Part shown: piece after piece, positions 1-7,843 of the stretch
Position numbering within the stretch: the first letter of the stretch is position 1
How the letters are laid out: each line of letters opens with the position of its first letter
Assembly: GCF_017908035.1 (NCBI RefSeq)
Contig: NZ_JAEQMU010000001.1
Location: forward strand, 124,001 to 188,000
DNA: 64,000 nt
Reading direction: 5' to 3'
Source: Sphingobacterium tabacisoli
GTDB taxonomy: Bacteria; Bacteroidota; Bacteroidia; Sphingobacteriales; Sphingobacteriaceae
Notes under the pieces: model-generated
Database searches by the model: none
Told to the model about the DNA's origin: nothing
What the model saw: only the letters and a program-made list of their open reading frames with translations
Position numbers and translations under genes: made by a program

Positions 1-324
1 AATCAGCAAGGTGCCTTGCGGGCAGGAAATACAGGCAAGATCGTAATCGAGCAACAGTACGACAAAGTACTATTGATTCCTATTGCGTCGACAATGAGTA
101 TCCAAGATAAAATATATGTTTTTGGTGTGGAAAAGGATAATAAAGTAGTCCAAAAAGGAATATCCGTCCTCGGTAAATCGGGAACGAATTATATGGTTTC
201 ATCCGGCATTAGCGCAGGTGATCGATATATCACAGCAGGATTTGAAAGGTTGCAACCTGGTATGACCGTATTACCTCAGCAAACGAAGGTAGATCAGGTA
301 AATGCACAATTACAGGGCCGTTAA
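1..324 (+). CDS. RND efflux periplasmic adaptor (membrane fusion protein), C-terminal part
   Basis: Only the last 107 or so codons are in the window; the frame is open from base 1, so the true start lies upstream. What is left reads as the end of a HlyD/AcrA-type adaptor: a beta-barrel and membrane-proximal region with a small-residue loop (RAGNTGKIVIEQ), the motif VLLIPIAST typical of the domain that docks on the pump, and a closing stretch GDRYITAGFERLQPGMTV. Known role of the family: it bridges the inner-membrane RND pump and the outer-membrane channel in the periplasm. The pump gene starts 12 bases downstream, so the genes form one operon. The family assignment is helped by this context; the fragment alone would be weaker. 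Confidence 0.88.
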   Translation, partial: NQQGALRAGNTGKIVIEQQYDKVLLIPIASTMSIQDKIYVFGVEKDNKVVQKGISVLGKSGTNYMVSSGISAGDRYITAGFERLQPGMTVLPQQTKVDQVNAQLQGR

Positions 325-336
325 AATCAGGAATAC

Positions 337-3300
337 ATGTTAAAAAAGATTATTAAAAGGCCTGTACTCGCTACGGTCATATCCATATTATTGGTTATAT
401 TAGGGGTGGTAGGTATAAATTCACTACCGATCACCTCATTTCCGGATATCGCTCCTCCCAGTGTATCGGTGACAGCGGTGTATCCCGGGGCAAGCGCCGA
501 AGTCATCGCGCGATCGGTAGCTCCGCCCTTGGAGAATGCCATCAATGGAGTCGAGGATATGGATTATATCACCTCGACCTCAAGTAATGGCAACCTGATG
601 CTGAGTGTTATTTTTAAGCTGGGCACAGATCCAGATCAGGCTGCCGTTAACGTGCAGAACCGTGTCGCACAGGCGACGAGTCAACTGCCGGCAGAGGTAA
701 ATCAGATCGGGGTGACTACCATGAAAAGACAGAATAGTATCTTGGCCATGGTATCGTTTTATAGTGAGGATGGTGAGGTTGATGACCTATTCATCGAAAA
801 TTATGCGAAGATCAACGTGGTACCCGAACTGAAACGTATCAAGGGGGTAGGAGATGCTATGATATTTGGTAATAAAGATTATTCGATGCGGGTATGGTTG
901 GATCCTGAACGGATGGCTTCGTACAATATCAGCCCGCAAGAAGTGGGAGCAGCGATCCAGGCGCAGAATATTGAGGCCGCTCCGGGACGTTTTGGTGAGC
1001 GTAGCAAGGAAGCTATTGACTACGTGATCCGTTATAAAGGAAAATACAGTGAACCGTCTGAATATGAGGAAATCCTCTTGCGTGCCAATAGTGACGGCAG
1101 TGCGTTGCGCTTGAGAGATGTAGCAAAAGTTGAGTTTGGTTCCTACGATTATGGGATATCGACCTTGTACAATGGCAAGCAGGGGGTCATGGTAGCGATT
1201 TTTCAAACGGCAGGATCCAATGCCAATGAGATCGAGATCGCCATGCGCAAGCGCTTGGAAGAGCTTGCTAGTTCTTTCCCTAGTGGGGTGAAATATGATG
1301 TCATGCACAGTTCAAAGGAGTCGCTGGATCAGTCTATTGATCAAGTCATCACAACCTTGATCGAAGCATTTATCCTCGTGTTTCTTGTCGTATTCATTTT
1401 TTTGCAGGATTTCCGATCGACATTGATCCCGGCCATTGCTGTGCCGGTGTCTATTGTAGGTACATTTTTCTTCATGCAGTTGTTTGGCTTTTCTATCAAC
1501 TTGTTGACACTGTTTGCATTGGTACTGGCGATTGGTATCGTGGTGGATGATGCTATCGTGGTCGTCGAGGCGGTGCATGCCAAGATGGAAAAAAGAAGAC
1601 TCAACGCACGTGCAGCTACGATGTCAGCTATGAGTGAGATTACAGGGGCAATCATCTCTATCACGCTGGTGATGTCCGCAGTATTCGTGCCAGTGGGTTT
1701 TATGGAGGGACCTACAGGGGTGTTCTACCAGCAATTTGCATTAACTCTAGCGATCGCTATTGTGATATCTGCCGTGAATGCACTGACGCTAAGCCCGGCA
1801 CTGTGTGCTATACTATTGAAACAGCACGATAAGCATCAGGATGATAAGCACAAGAAAATGAGCTTCAAAGAGCGCTTCTTTACTGGATTTAATGCTGCCT
1901 TTGATCGGATGACTTTCCGTTATGGGCGTTCTGTGCTTTTTTTGATCAAGCGTAAGTCTGTGGCATTTATTGGACTGGGAGCTATCGTAGCGTTGTGTGC
2001 ATGGATGTTTACGACGACACCTACTGGTTTTATTCCGGATGAGGATCAGTCGTTTTTGATGGCGACGGTGACTTTGCCTCCAGGTGCCTCGCTGGACCGT
2101 ACTACACAAGTGGTCAACAGAGCCAGTGCCATTGTCGACAAGCATCCTGCGGTAGAGACAACGGTATCGGTAACAGGACTGAATATGTTAAACTTCAGTA
2201 CCTCCTCATCGAGTGCCGTATTGATGATCCGTCTTAAGAAGGGCAAGGACAGAGGTGAGGTGAGCGATATCAACCAGATCACAGGGCAGCTTCAAGGCGA
2301 ACTTGGCGTGGTGAAAGAAGGTTCATTTTTTGTGTTAGGCATGCCTACGGTACCAGGATTTGGGAATACTTCGGGTATGGAACTGGTGTTGCAGGATCGT
2401 ACAGCTGGATCGCTGACCAAATTTAACGATATCGCTAATGAGTATATGGGAAGTTTGATGCAACGACCAGAGATCATGATGGCTTTTTCTACATTTAACG
2501 CCTCGTATCCGCAGTATGAATTGCTGTTGGATGAGGTGAGAGCAAAACAGTTAGGGATCAATGTATCCGATGTGATGGCTGTGATGCAGGGGTACTATGG
2601 TAGTACACAGGCTTCGGACTTTAACCGGTTTGGGAAATATTACCGTGTGGTAATGCAAGCTGCTCCGGAAGCACGTAATGATCCGTCTTCACTGGATGTG
2701 ATCCGCATAAAAAACAAACTGGGCGAGATGGTTCCGATCAGTTCGATCGCAACCCTAAAACCTACATCCGGACCGGAGGTTGTAGATCATCATAACTTAT
2801 TTAATGCGATCAGTATTACAGCGATGGCAGCACCAGGATATAGTACGGGGCAGGCGATGAAGGCAGTAGAAGAGGTAAGCGTACAAAACCTACCTAATGG
2901 GTTTTCTTACGATCTCAAAGGGATGAGTAGAGAAGAGAAAAATTCGGGCGGACAGTCAGTTGTGATATTTGGGCTCTGTCTGGTATTTGTGTACTTCTTA
3001 TTAGCCGCACAGTATGAGAGCTATCTGCTCCCATTTTCAGTATTGTTGGGGATTCCTACGGGACTAGTAGGAGTGTTTGTGGGTATTACGCTTGCAGATC
3101 TCTCAAATAATATTTATGTGCAGGTAGCTTTGGTCATGTTGATCGGATTATTGGCCAAAAATGCGATCCTTATCGTGGAGTTTGCAATACAGCGTCGCCG
3201 TGCCGGGAAAAGTCTGGTAGCGGCTTCGGTAGAGGGGGCCAAAGCGCGCTTGCGTCCTATTCTGATGACTTCACTGGCATTTATTGCGGGATTGTTGCCT

Positions 3301-3504
3301 CTGTTATTTGCAACAGGGCCTTCGGCTATCGGTAATCATTCTATAGGCTATGCCGCCGTATTCGGTATGTTGTTCGGAACCGTTTTAGGGGTGTTTATCA
3401 CGCCGGTTTTATTTGTTGTATTTCAATACCTACAGGAACGCTTAAGTGGCAAAAAGTTGGATGAAAACGTGTGGGAGTATGACGAAGCAGTATCGGATAA
3501 TTAA
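337..3504 (+). CDS. RND multidrug efflux transporter, AcrB/MexB (HAE1) type
   Basis: The protein has 1055 aa, the usual length for the family. An N-terminal membrane helix (about residues 10-30) is followed by the porter domain, with the SFPDIAPPSVSV and YPGAS motifs near residues 34-53. The TM4 segment LAIGIVVDDAIVVVEAV carries the paired Asp404/Asp405 used for proton relay. A second porter half and a second helix bundle (about 970-1040, with LLAKNAILIVEFA) complete the typical duplicated fold. It works as a trimer in the inner membrane, exchanging protons for export of drugs or other small molecules; the substrate cannot be read from sequence. It lies between the adaptor (12-base gap) and the outer-membrane lipoprotein (12-base gap), so the full tripartite pump is in one operon. 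No regulator gene is seen directly beside it. Confidence 0.96.
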   Translation: MLKKIIKRPVLATVISILLVILGVVGINSLPITSFPDIAPPSVSVTAVYPGASAEVIARSVAPPLENAINGVEDMDYITSTSSNGNLMLSVIFKLGTDPDQAAVNVQNRVAQATSQLPAEVNQIGVTTMKRQNSILAMVSFYSEDGEVDDLFIENYAKINVVPELKRIKGVGDAMIFGNKDYSMRVWLDPERMASYNISPQEVGAAIQAQNIEAAPGRFGERSKEAIDYVIRYKGKYSEPSEYEEILLRANSDGSALRLRDVAKVEFGSYDYGISTLYNGKQGVMVAIFQTAGSNANEIEIAMRKRLEELASSFPSGVKYDVMHSSKESLDQSIDQVITTLIEAFILVFLVVFIFLQDFRSTLIPAIAVPVSIVGTFFFMQLFGFSINLLTLFALVLAIGIVVDDAIVVVEAVHAKMEKRRLNARAATMSAMSEITGAIISITLVMSAVFVPVGFMEGPTGVFYQQFALTLAIAIVISAVNALTLSPALCAILLKQHDKHQDDKHKKMSFKERFFTGFNAAFDRMTFRYGRSVLFLIKRKSVAFIGLGAIVALCAWMFTTTPTGFIPDEDQSFLMATVTLPPGASLDRTTQVVNRASAIVDKHPAVETTVSVTGLNMLNFSTSSSSAVLMIRLKKGKDRGEVSDINQITGQLQGELGVVKEGSFFVLGMPTVPGFGNTSGMELVLQDRTAGSLTKFNDIANEYMGSLMQRPEIMMAFSTFNASYPQYELLLDEVRAKQLGINVSDVMAVMQGYYGSTQASDFNRFGKYYRVVMQAAPEARNDPSSLDVIRIKNKLGEMVPISSIATLKPTSGPEVVDHHNLFNAISITAMAAPGYSTGQAMKAVEEVSVQNLPNGFSYDLKGMSREEKNSGGQSVVIFGLCLVFVYFLLAAQYESYLLPFSVLLGIPTGLVGVFVGITLADLSNNIYVQVALVMLIGLLAKNAILIVEFAIQRRRAGKSLVAASVEGAKARLRPILMTSLAFIAGLLPLLFATGPSAIGNHSIGYAAVFGMLFGTVLGVFITPVLFVVFQYLQERLSGKKLDENVWEYDEAVSDN

Positions 3505-3516
3505 GAGCAAACGACA

Positions 3517-4962
3517 ATGATGACAAATATAGAAAGTAAATTATTTAGATGGGTGGGCGTAGGGGCGATCCTGACGGCAATGGCAGGCTGTGCAGTCCAC
3601 AAGCCTACAATGGAGGCTGCAGCAGTTCCCGATCAGTTTCGATCGATCAAAGATACGGTTTTTGTGATGGCAGCGGATAGTAGCAGTATTGCACAGATCC
3701 CTTACGATACGTTTTTTGTAGACAGTACATTGACCCGCCTTATCGAACAGGGCTTGATACATAACAATGACCTGCAGATTGCGCTCAAACAGATCGATAT
3801 TGCATCACTGGCCTATACGCAATCCAAATGGGGCTATGTGCCTACGGTAAATTTGAATGTAGGTACGGCAGCCATTAATAGACCATCCAACAACAGTATG
3901 AACGGTAGCATGATGGGACAGTTTACAGGCAAGAGTTATGTCGAAGATTATAATACCGCCCTGGATATTTCTTGGGAAATCGATGTCTGGGGCAAAATAA
4001 AAGGTCGTAAGGAAGCTACCCTAGCTAGTTTTTTGCAAACGCAGGAAGCTGCTAAAGCGGTACAGACACAGTTGGTAGCACAGATCGCAGAGGGCTACTA
4101 TAACTTGTTGATGCTGGATATGCAGCTGGATGTAAGCCATCGTAATCTAGAACTGATCGACAGCACGTTGCGCATGATCCATATTCAGAAAAAAATGGGT
4201 ATAGTTACGAGTCTGTCTGTACAGCAACAAGAAAATGCAAAAGATCAACTTTTAGCGACTATCCCATTACTGAAGAAGGCGCTCGTCACGCAGGAAAATG
4301 GTTTGAGCCTACTGACAGGTAAAATGCCAGGTGAAATCGCTAACCGGACGCGACTGTCGGAGATGCCTACTCCGGAATTCAAACAGGTGGGACTGCCGGC
4401 GGAAATGCTGAGGTTTAGGCCGGATGTGAAAAGTGGTGAGCTGTATGTACGGCAGGCACTGGCACAGGTGCATGTGTCCAAAGTAAACATGTATCCGTCA
4501 TTGCGTATTACTGCTCAAGGTGGGCTAAACGCTTTTAAAGCCAGCGATTGGTTTAGTATTCCCGGGTCGTTATTTGGTACAATTGCTGGTTCTATAACGC
4601 AACCTATTCTGAATGGTAAGCAGTTGAAAACGCAGTATGAGCAGGATAAGATTATGGCTGAGCAGGCAGAAATTGATTTCAAACAGACCGTGCTCCGTGC
4701 GGTAGGCGAAGTTTCGAATTCGCTAGCAGCAATCGAGCTGTTGGGAGATCAGGAAGAGATAACAAAACGTTTGGCTACGCGTGCACAGGAGTCGGTATTG
4801 ACGGTAAACAAACTATTTCGCCAGGACATGGCGAGCTACCTGGACATCATCGTAGCACAAAATAATAAACTGCAGGCCGAGTTGGATCTTGCAGCAATCA
4901 AGGCACAAAAACTAAGTGCTATCACGACACTGTATCGGTCTCTAGGGGGCGGCTGGCAGTAA
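3517..4962 (+). CDS. RND efflux outer-membrane lipoprotein, OprM/NodT type
   Basis: The protein has 481 aa. The N-terminus has a lipoprotein signal with the lipobox Cys at about residue 25 (AMAGC). Two long repeats rich in helix-forming residues follow, the mark of TolC-family outer membrane factors: the first repeat around residues 80-240, the second around 270-470, where the phrase EMLRFRPDVKSGELYVRQAL matches the family's conserved R-RPD motif. It forms the trimeric exit duct for the pump encoded just upstream. It starts 12 bases after the pump gene and is the last gene of the operon: a strong hairpin begins 9 bases after its stop. Two adjacent Met codons could serve as start; the first is used here. 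Confidence 0.94.
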   Translation: MMTNIESKLFRWVGVGAILTAMAGCAVHKPTMEAAAVPDQFRSIKDTVFVMAADSSSIAQIPYDTFFVDSTLTRLIEQGLIHNNDLQIALKQIDIASLAYTQSKWGYVPTVNLNVGTAAINRPSNNSMNGSMMGQFTGKSYVEDYNTALDISWEIDVWGKIKGRKEATLASFLQTQEAAKAVQTQLVAQIAEGYYNLLMLDMQLDVSHRNLELIDSTLRMIHIQKKMGIVTSLSVQQQENAKDQLLATIPLLKKALVTQENGLSLLTGKMPGEIANRTRLSEMPTPEFKQVGLPAEMLRFRPDVKSGELYVRQALAQVHVSKVNMYPSLRITAQGGLNAFKASDWFSIPGSLFGTIAGSITQPILNGKQLKTQYEQDKIMAEQAEIDFKQTVLRAVGEVSNSLAAIELLGDQEEITKRLATRAQESVLTVNKLFRQDMASYLDIIVAQNNKLQAELDLAAIKAQKLSAITTLYRSLGGGWQ

Positions 4963-4970
4963 TTGGTAGC

Positions 4971-5016
4971 AGATCATGTGGGCTATCGGAGCTCTTTCCG
5001 ATCGCCCACATGATCT
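4971..5016 (+). terminator. Stem-loop ending the efflux operon
   Basis: A perfect 13-base inverted repeat (AGATCATGTGGGC with GCCCACATGATCT), one mismatch, then a further 6-bp stem closes on a short loop. It starts just after the efflux lipoprotein stop. There is no clean T-run after it, so termination is inferred from position and stem strength. Confidence 0.65.
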
Positions 5017-5032
5017 ATTAATCGGTTATAAT

Positions 5033-5040
5033 TACTTTTG
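5033..5040 (+). promoter_or_regulatory. Candidate Bacteroidota -7 element (TACTTTTG)
   Basis: This matches the consensus TAnnTTTG and lies 13 bases before the start of the 86-aa gene, right after the efflux terminator. No TTG-type -33 element is seen at the usual distance, and the leader would be very short. Confidence 0.35.
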
Positions 5041-5053
5041 TATCAATTAAATT

Positions 5054-5314
5054 ATGAGAAAAAGAATAAATACATTGCCTCTGTTGCTAAATGCTTCGCA
5101 AGGTGAGTACATGCCTACCGAATTGGTGGATCTCTATCACCTATTTGTACTGGTAGGGGGGGACCTTGATCTATTAGATCGGGTCGCGATGCGACTGGAA
5201 AATGAAGGTAAAGAAGTCTATTTTTTGGAAGACACATTGGACACGACCAAAGGACTGCACCGTTATGGTATACTGTACATGGAAGAACCTTTGCTATTGA
5301 TCAATGTACACTAG
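5054..5314 (+). CDS. Small hypothetical protein, 86 aa
   Basis: This is an intact ATG-started frame of normal-looking composition. I do not recognise the family. The protein is acidic and leucine-rich with no signal peptide or clear membrane segment; the pattern around residues 22-60 suggests a small alpha/beta cytoplasmic domain. It sits between the efflux operon terminator and a TetR-like gene that starts 39 bases later, so the two may be transcribed together. No ribosome binding site stands out, which is common in Bacteroidota. The gene is probably real because of its position behind a promoter-like element and its coding-like composition; its function is unknown. Confidence 0.5.
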   Translation: MRKRINTLPLLLNASQGEYMPTELVDLYHLFVLVGGDLDLLDRVAMRLENEGKEVYFLEDTLDTTKGLHRYGILYMEEPLLLINVH

Positions 5315-5353
5315 GCATTGATCGTGAAATTTATTTTATAACCCTATCTTAAT

Positions 5354-5764
5354 ATGTCTAAAGAAGCCGATTTCATCCGAAATGCTTTAGTAGAGTCTAA
5401 AGCGTATGTTTTAGATGTGGGTTTCAAGTCTTTAAAACTGGAAGAATTGCTACTGCGTATCGCTTGTTCGAAAACAAAGTTTTATGCTTATTTTGGAACG
5501 GTCAACGGATTGTTAATTATGGTGTTGAAAGAAGAATATCGGCAGATGTCCTTATTTATTCGATCAAGTATGAATGAAGAACTTAGGAAGGACTTATGTA
5601 CTCATAACATAATTAAGATCAGAGATATGTTCCTTGATAAATCAATTTTGTTAACGCGATATTTTAATGAAAGAAATATTATGAATCAACGTTTTTTTGC
5701 ATTGAAAAAGGCTGTTTCAAATTTTGAAAGCGATGTTTTTAATGATTGTTTGAAGAGGTGTTAG
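5354..5764 (+). CDS. TetR-like DNA-binding protein, short or truncated
   Basis: The protein has 136 aa, against about 190-210 for typical TetR regulators. Residues 5-55 fit the TetR N-terminal helix-turn-helix: an opening helix (FIRNALVESKAYVLDVGF), a middle helix (LKLEELLLRIACSKTKFYAYFG) in which SKTKFYAYF parallels the usual SKGTFYYYF, and the following LL-V segment. The rest looks helical but is too short for a normal ligand-binding domain and ends in a Cys. Either the C-terminus has been lost or this is a diverged small member. The nearby efflux operon would be a natural target for a TetR repressor, but it lies upstream and is closed by a hairpin, so that link is inference. Confidence 0.55.
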   Translation: MSKEADFIRNALVESKAYVLDVGFKSLKLEELLLRIACSKTKFYAYFGTVNGLLIMVLKEEYRQMSLFIRSSMNEELRKDLCTHNIIKIRDMFLDKSILLTRYFNERNIMNQRFFALKKAVSNFESDVFNDCLKRC

Positions 5765-5906
5765 CTTTCTTTAAATATATCCTGTTTCGATAATAACGAT
5801 TATGCATAAATTGATGAAAGCTATGCAGAAGTCGATGAGAATAAAGAGAGGGCTAAAACCATCTATGAAGTGTGAGATTTAGCTTTCTGAAAAAATAAAT
5901 AAATCT

Positions 5907-5922
5907 ACGCAATCGATTGCGT
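5907..5922. promoter_or_regulatory. Perfect 16-bp palindrome, possible operator
   Basis: ACGCAATCGATTGCGT is identical to its reverse complement. It stands in an AT-rich gene-free stretch between the TetR-like gene and the Lrp-type gene. The size and symmetry are those of a dimeric regulator's site; TetR-like or Lrp-type binding are both possible. There is no direct evidence of binding. Confidence 0.4.
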
Positions 5923-5948
5923 TTATACTGAAATAACGCCTGTTTTTT

Positions 5949-5970
5949 TAAAACATTTGCGAATGTTTTA
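5949..5970. promoter_or_regulatory. Inverted repeat, 9-bp arms with a 4-base centre
   Basis: TAAAACATT and AATGTTTTA flank TGCG. It lies 26 bases after the 16-bp palindrome. It could be a second operator or a small hairpin; a T-run lies on the upstream side, so it might act as a weak terminator for minus-strand transcription. Confidence 0.35.
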
Positions 5971-6065
5971 CGAATTATCGGTGTTACCATTGTTGTTTTT
6001 ACTGGTTTTTTTGATTTTTGTAGAATAATTTCTTATGAAGCAGTAAGTCATTGTGACGACAATTG

Positions 6066-6236
6066 ATGGATTCCGTTAAGACCAGCAAAATATATAAACT
6101 TATCCTCTATCCCGACAGTGAAAGTGGGGAAAAGCGGACACTGTTTTTGGAGGAAAAAAAAGACAGAATATTTCGCACGGTTCATTCAGATGATAAGATT
6201 TTATTGAAATTGAAATCCCCAAATATTCAAAAATAG
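6066..6236 (+). CDS. Possible small protein, 56 aa
   Basis: An ATG frame ending 12 bases before the Lrp-type regulator. The translation begins MDSVKTSKIYKLILYPDSES and is strongly charged, rich in Lys, with a basic middle (EEKKDRIFRTV). It has no signal peptide or membrane segment and no family I recognise. The close spacing to the next gene would fit a two-gene operon. It may also be a chance frame: there is no good ribosome binding site, and the start of the frame is preceded by non-coding-looking sequence. Confidence 0.3.
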   Translation: MDSVKTSKIYKLILYPDSESGEKRTLFLEEKKDRIFRTVHSDDKILLKLKSPNIQK

Positions 6237-6248
6237 ACTTATTACCGC

Positions 6249-6710
6249 ATGGACTTAGATCAGACAGATATTAAACTACTACGTTTACTTCAGGAGAACG
6301 GAGCGTTGAGCAATAAAGATCTCGCACTGAAGGTTAATAAGTCGCTTACCACTGTACATGAACGCGTGCATAGATTGAAAAAAAGTAATTACATCAAGAA
6401 AGTGGTCGCCATCTTAGATAGGCAAAAAATTGGAATAGGATTAATATCTTTCTCACAGGTATTCCTTGTTGAGCATAACGCAGAATCGCTCAAAAAATTT
6501 GAAGATAGTGTAGCGGAGTTTGCCGAAGTGATGGAGTGTTTTCAGATGTCGGGTTCCTATGATTTCCTCTTACGTGTAGTCACCCGGGATATGGAAGGCT
6601 ATCATATGTTTTTAAGAAATAAACTGGCTGTACTGCCGAATGTAGATAAGGTACAGACCTTTTTCGTCCTGTCAGAAGCGAAATTCGAAACCGGTTACCC
6701 CATTTTATAG
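6249..6710 (+). CDS. Lrp/AsnC family transcriptional regulator
   Basis: The protein has 153 aa, the standard family length. Residues 1-60 form the winged helix-turn-helix with the classic opening LDQTDIKLLRLLQENGALSN, followed by SLTTVHERVHRLKKSNYIK as the recognition part. Residues 65-150 fit the RAM ligand-binding and oligomerisation domain, with GSYDFLLRVVTRDMEGYHMF as its typical core. Such proteins bind DNA as dimers to octamers, often in response to an amino acid. The target cannot be read; Lrp-type genes often control a neighbour, and here the nearest palindromes lie 280-340 bases upstream. A strong hairpin follows 24 bases after the stop. Confidence 0.93.
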   Translation: MDLDQTDIKLLRLLQENGALSNKDLALKVNKSLTTVHERVHRLKKSNYIKKVVAILDRQKIGIGLISFSQVFLVEHNAESLKKFEDSVAEFAEVMECFQMSGSYDFLLRVVTRDMEGYHMFLRNKLAVLPNVDKVQTFFVLSEAKFETGYPIL

Positions 6711-6733
6711 TCACCTTTTACAACGGTATACAA

Positions 6734-6766
6734 AAAGCGTCCTCGGTGGGGAACCTTGGACGCTTT
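6734..6766. terminator. Hairpin after the Lrp-type gene
   Basis: The perfect 9-bp arms AAAGCGTCC and GGACGCTTT surround a 15-base loop. It is placed as expected for the terminator of the Lrp-type gene, but no T-run follows. Confidence 0.55.
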
Positions 6767-7018
6767 GAACTAACCAATATAAACCTCAATCATTCAGTTT
6801 TGCAACGTGATTTTCTAATACAAATGTACAGGCCAGAAATTATATTTTTAAAGTAAATCTGAACTTCCGAATATTTTGCTATTACATCTCATTTGATCCT
6901 CATATTCCGATACTTATCCTTACTATAGCGTATTCTGCTGAAAATTATTCTTTTTATTATACATGGCCTGTCCATAGGGATTGCTATTATAAAATGCTGT
7001 TCTATAAAGCATTTACAC
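6767..7018. other. AT-rich stretch with no gene seen
   Basis: No frame of note is seen on either strand. The sequence just after the hairpin (GAACTAACCAATATAAACCT) is purine/pyrimidine-ordered in a way that suggests an RNA leader, but no known RNA family is recognised. Confidence 0.4.
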
Positions 7019-7243
7019 TTGTGCCTATTGGGCAATCAACTAATCTACGGCGAACAGGTCGCTGTACACAAACAAATAACAGAATTGGCGTATGATTATG
7101 ACGATGTAAGTAGAGAAAAGAGTAGCACGGTGGACCAGATCTTTAGTAAGAAGTCTAGTAATCTGCTATTAAAATGGTTATGGTTATTACTCGCGATTCC
7201 TGCTGGAGGTGCGGTTTATTGGTGTTGGAGGAAGTTTTTGTAG
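7019..7243 (+). CDS. Possible small membrane-anchored protein
   Basis: The frame of up to 74 aa has only a TTG start and no ATG upstream. The N-terminal half is polar, with a charged stretch (YDYDDVSREKSSTVDQIFSKK). The last 25 residues form one clear membrane helix rich in Leu and Trp (LLLKWLWLLLAIPAGGAVYW), ending in a short basic tail. This is the shape of a C-tail-anchored small protein or of the end of a larger lost gene. A strong terminator hairpin begins 24 bases after the stop, which supports real transcription. The function is unknown and the start is uncertain. Confidence 0.4.
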   Translation: MCLLGNQLIYGEQVAVHKQITELAYDYDDVSREKSSTVDQIFSKKSSNLLLKWLWLLLAIPAGGAVYWCWRKFL

Positions 7244-7266
7244 GACGTACACACTTTTACATGACA

Positions 7267-7298
7267 GAAAGAGCCTAACTAAAACTTTAGGCTCTTTC
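7267..7298. terminator. Strong terminator hairpin between converging genes
   Basis: A perfect 12-bp stem (GAAAGAGCCTAA with TTAGGCTCTTTC) closes an 8-base loop. It lies between the small membrane-protein frame (plus) and the VOC gene (minus), so it can serve both directions. Confidence 0.75.
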
Positions 7299-7359
7299 CT
7301 GTATGTAGCCTTATAGCAACCTTTTGAATAAAGCGATAGATAGGGCAACTTGCTCGTAT

Positions 7360-7773
7360 TTACAGTTCTGAATGAAGACCTATCTTATTCCCCTCACTAT
7401 CTAAAATTACCGCAATATATCCTACGGGACCAAATAACTGTTTATGGTCAATAATTTTTCCTCCGGCGGGCACGACTTTATCGAGGACAGTTTGTATACT
7501 TGGACTAGCATTAATGTAAACCACGGTTCCATTATCGGATGGCTTGTTTTTGTCGGATTTGGCTAATACCCCCGTCACTCTGCCCGATGTGGCTTGAACA
7601 ATATTCGGGTTAAAGGGAAAAAAGACGCCCTCATCTTCACCATCACCTCGCTTGATCATCTCGATATCGAGGATTGTCTCATAAAACTTTTTCGCTCTAT
7701 CAATATCTGATACAGGTATTTCAAACCAAGTTAGGACATTGGTCTGTTCATCAATCTTTTGTAGCTTTTGCAT
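7360..7773 (-). CDS. VOC-fold protein (glyoxalase/bleomycin-resistance family)
   Basis: The 137-aa protein has the single-domain VOC layout: opening strand NVLTWFEIPVSDIDRAKKFYE (about residues 12-32), a second half beginning near TGVLAKSDKN and TVVYINA, and the closing metal-site-like strand GYIAVILDSEGNKIGLHS. It is probably a cytosolic dimer. The reaction is unknown: VOC proteins include glyoxalases, dioxygenases and antibiotic-binding proteins, and this subgroup (VOC proteins with the phrase FEIPVSDIDRAKKFYE) is usually unassigned. It lies just downstream of the Crp/Fnr-type gene on the same strand, 70 bases apart, with a perfect Crp-like palindrome in the gap, so control by that regulator is likely. 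Confidence 0.85.
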   Translation of the reverse strand: MQKLQKIDEQTNVLTWFEIPVSDIDRAKKFYETILDIEMIKRGDGEDEGVFFPFNPNIVQATSGRVTGVLAKSDKNKPSDNGTVVYINASPSIQTVLDKVVPAGGKIIDHKQLFGPVGYIAVILDSEGNKIGLHSEL

Positions 7774-7819
7774 ATTAAAATGTTTTATGCAAAAAAAGAC
7801 ATTTTAAGGATTATTAACC

Positions 7820-7835
7820 TGTGACTATAGTCACA
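7820..7835. promoter_or_regulatory. Crp/Fnr-type operator (TGTGA-N6-TCACA)
   Basis: TGTGACTATAGTCACA is a perfect 16-bp palindrome with exactly the half-sites TGTGA and TCACA known for E. coli Crp. It lies 47 bases upstream of the VOC start codon and just after the stop of a Crp/Fnr-family gene. The most likely reader is the neighbouring regulator acting on the VOC gene. Confidence 0.6.
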
Positions 7836-7843
7836 TAATCTGG

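Larger units (their letters stand above)
5765..6065. other. AT-rich stretch without a gene, holding two inverted repeats
   Basis: No convincing reading frame is seen on either strand. The stretch is rich in A/T runs and contains the two palindromic elements listed separately (5907-5922 and 5949-5970). It may contain the promoter region for the small frame at 6066 and the Lrp-type gene, but no full match to TAnnTTTG was found. Confidence 0.5.

Noticed and set aside
787..1308. Long antisense open frame of 173 codons inside the RND pump gene
   Set aside because: It is a shadow of a certain gene on the other strand, with no family signal.
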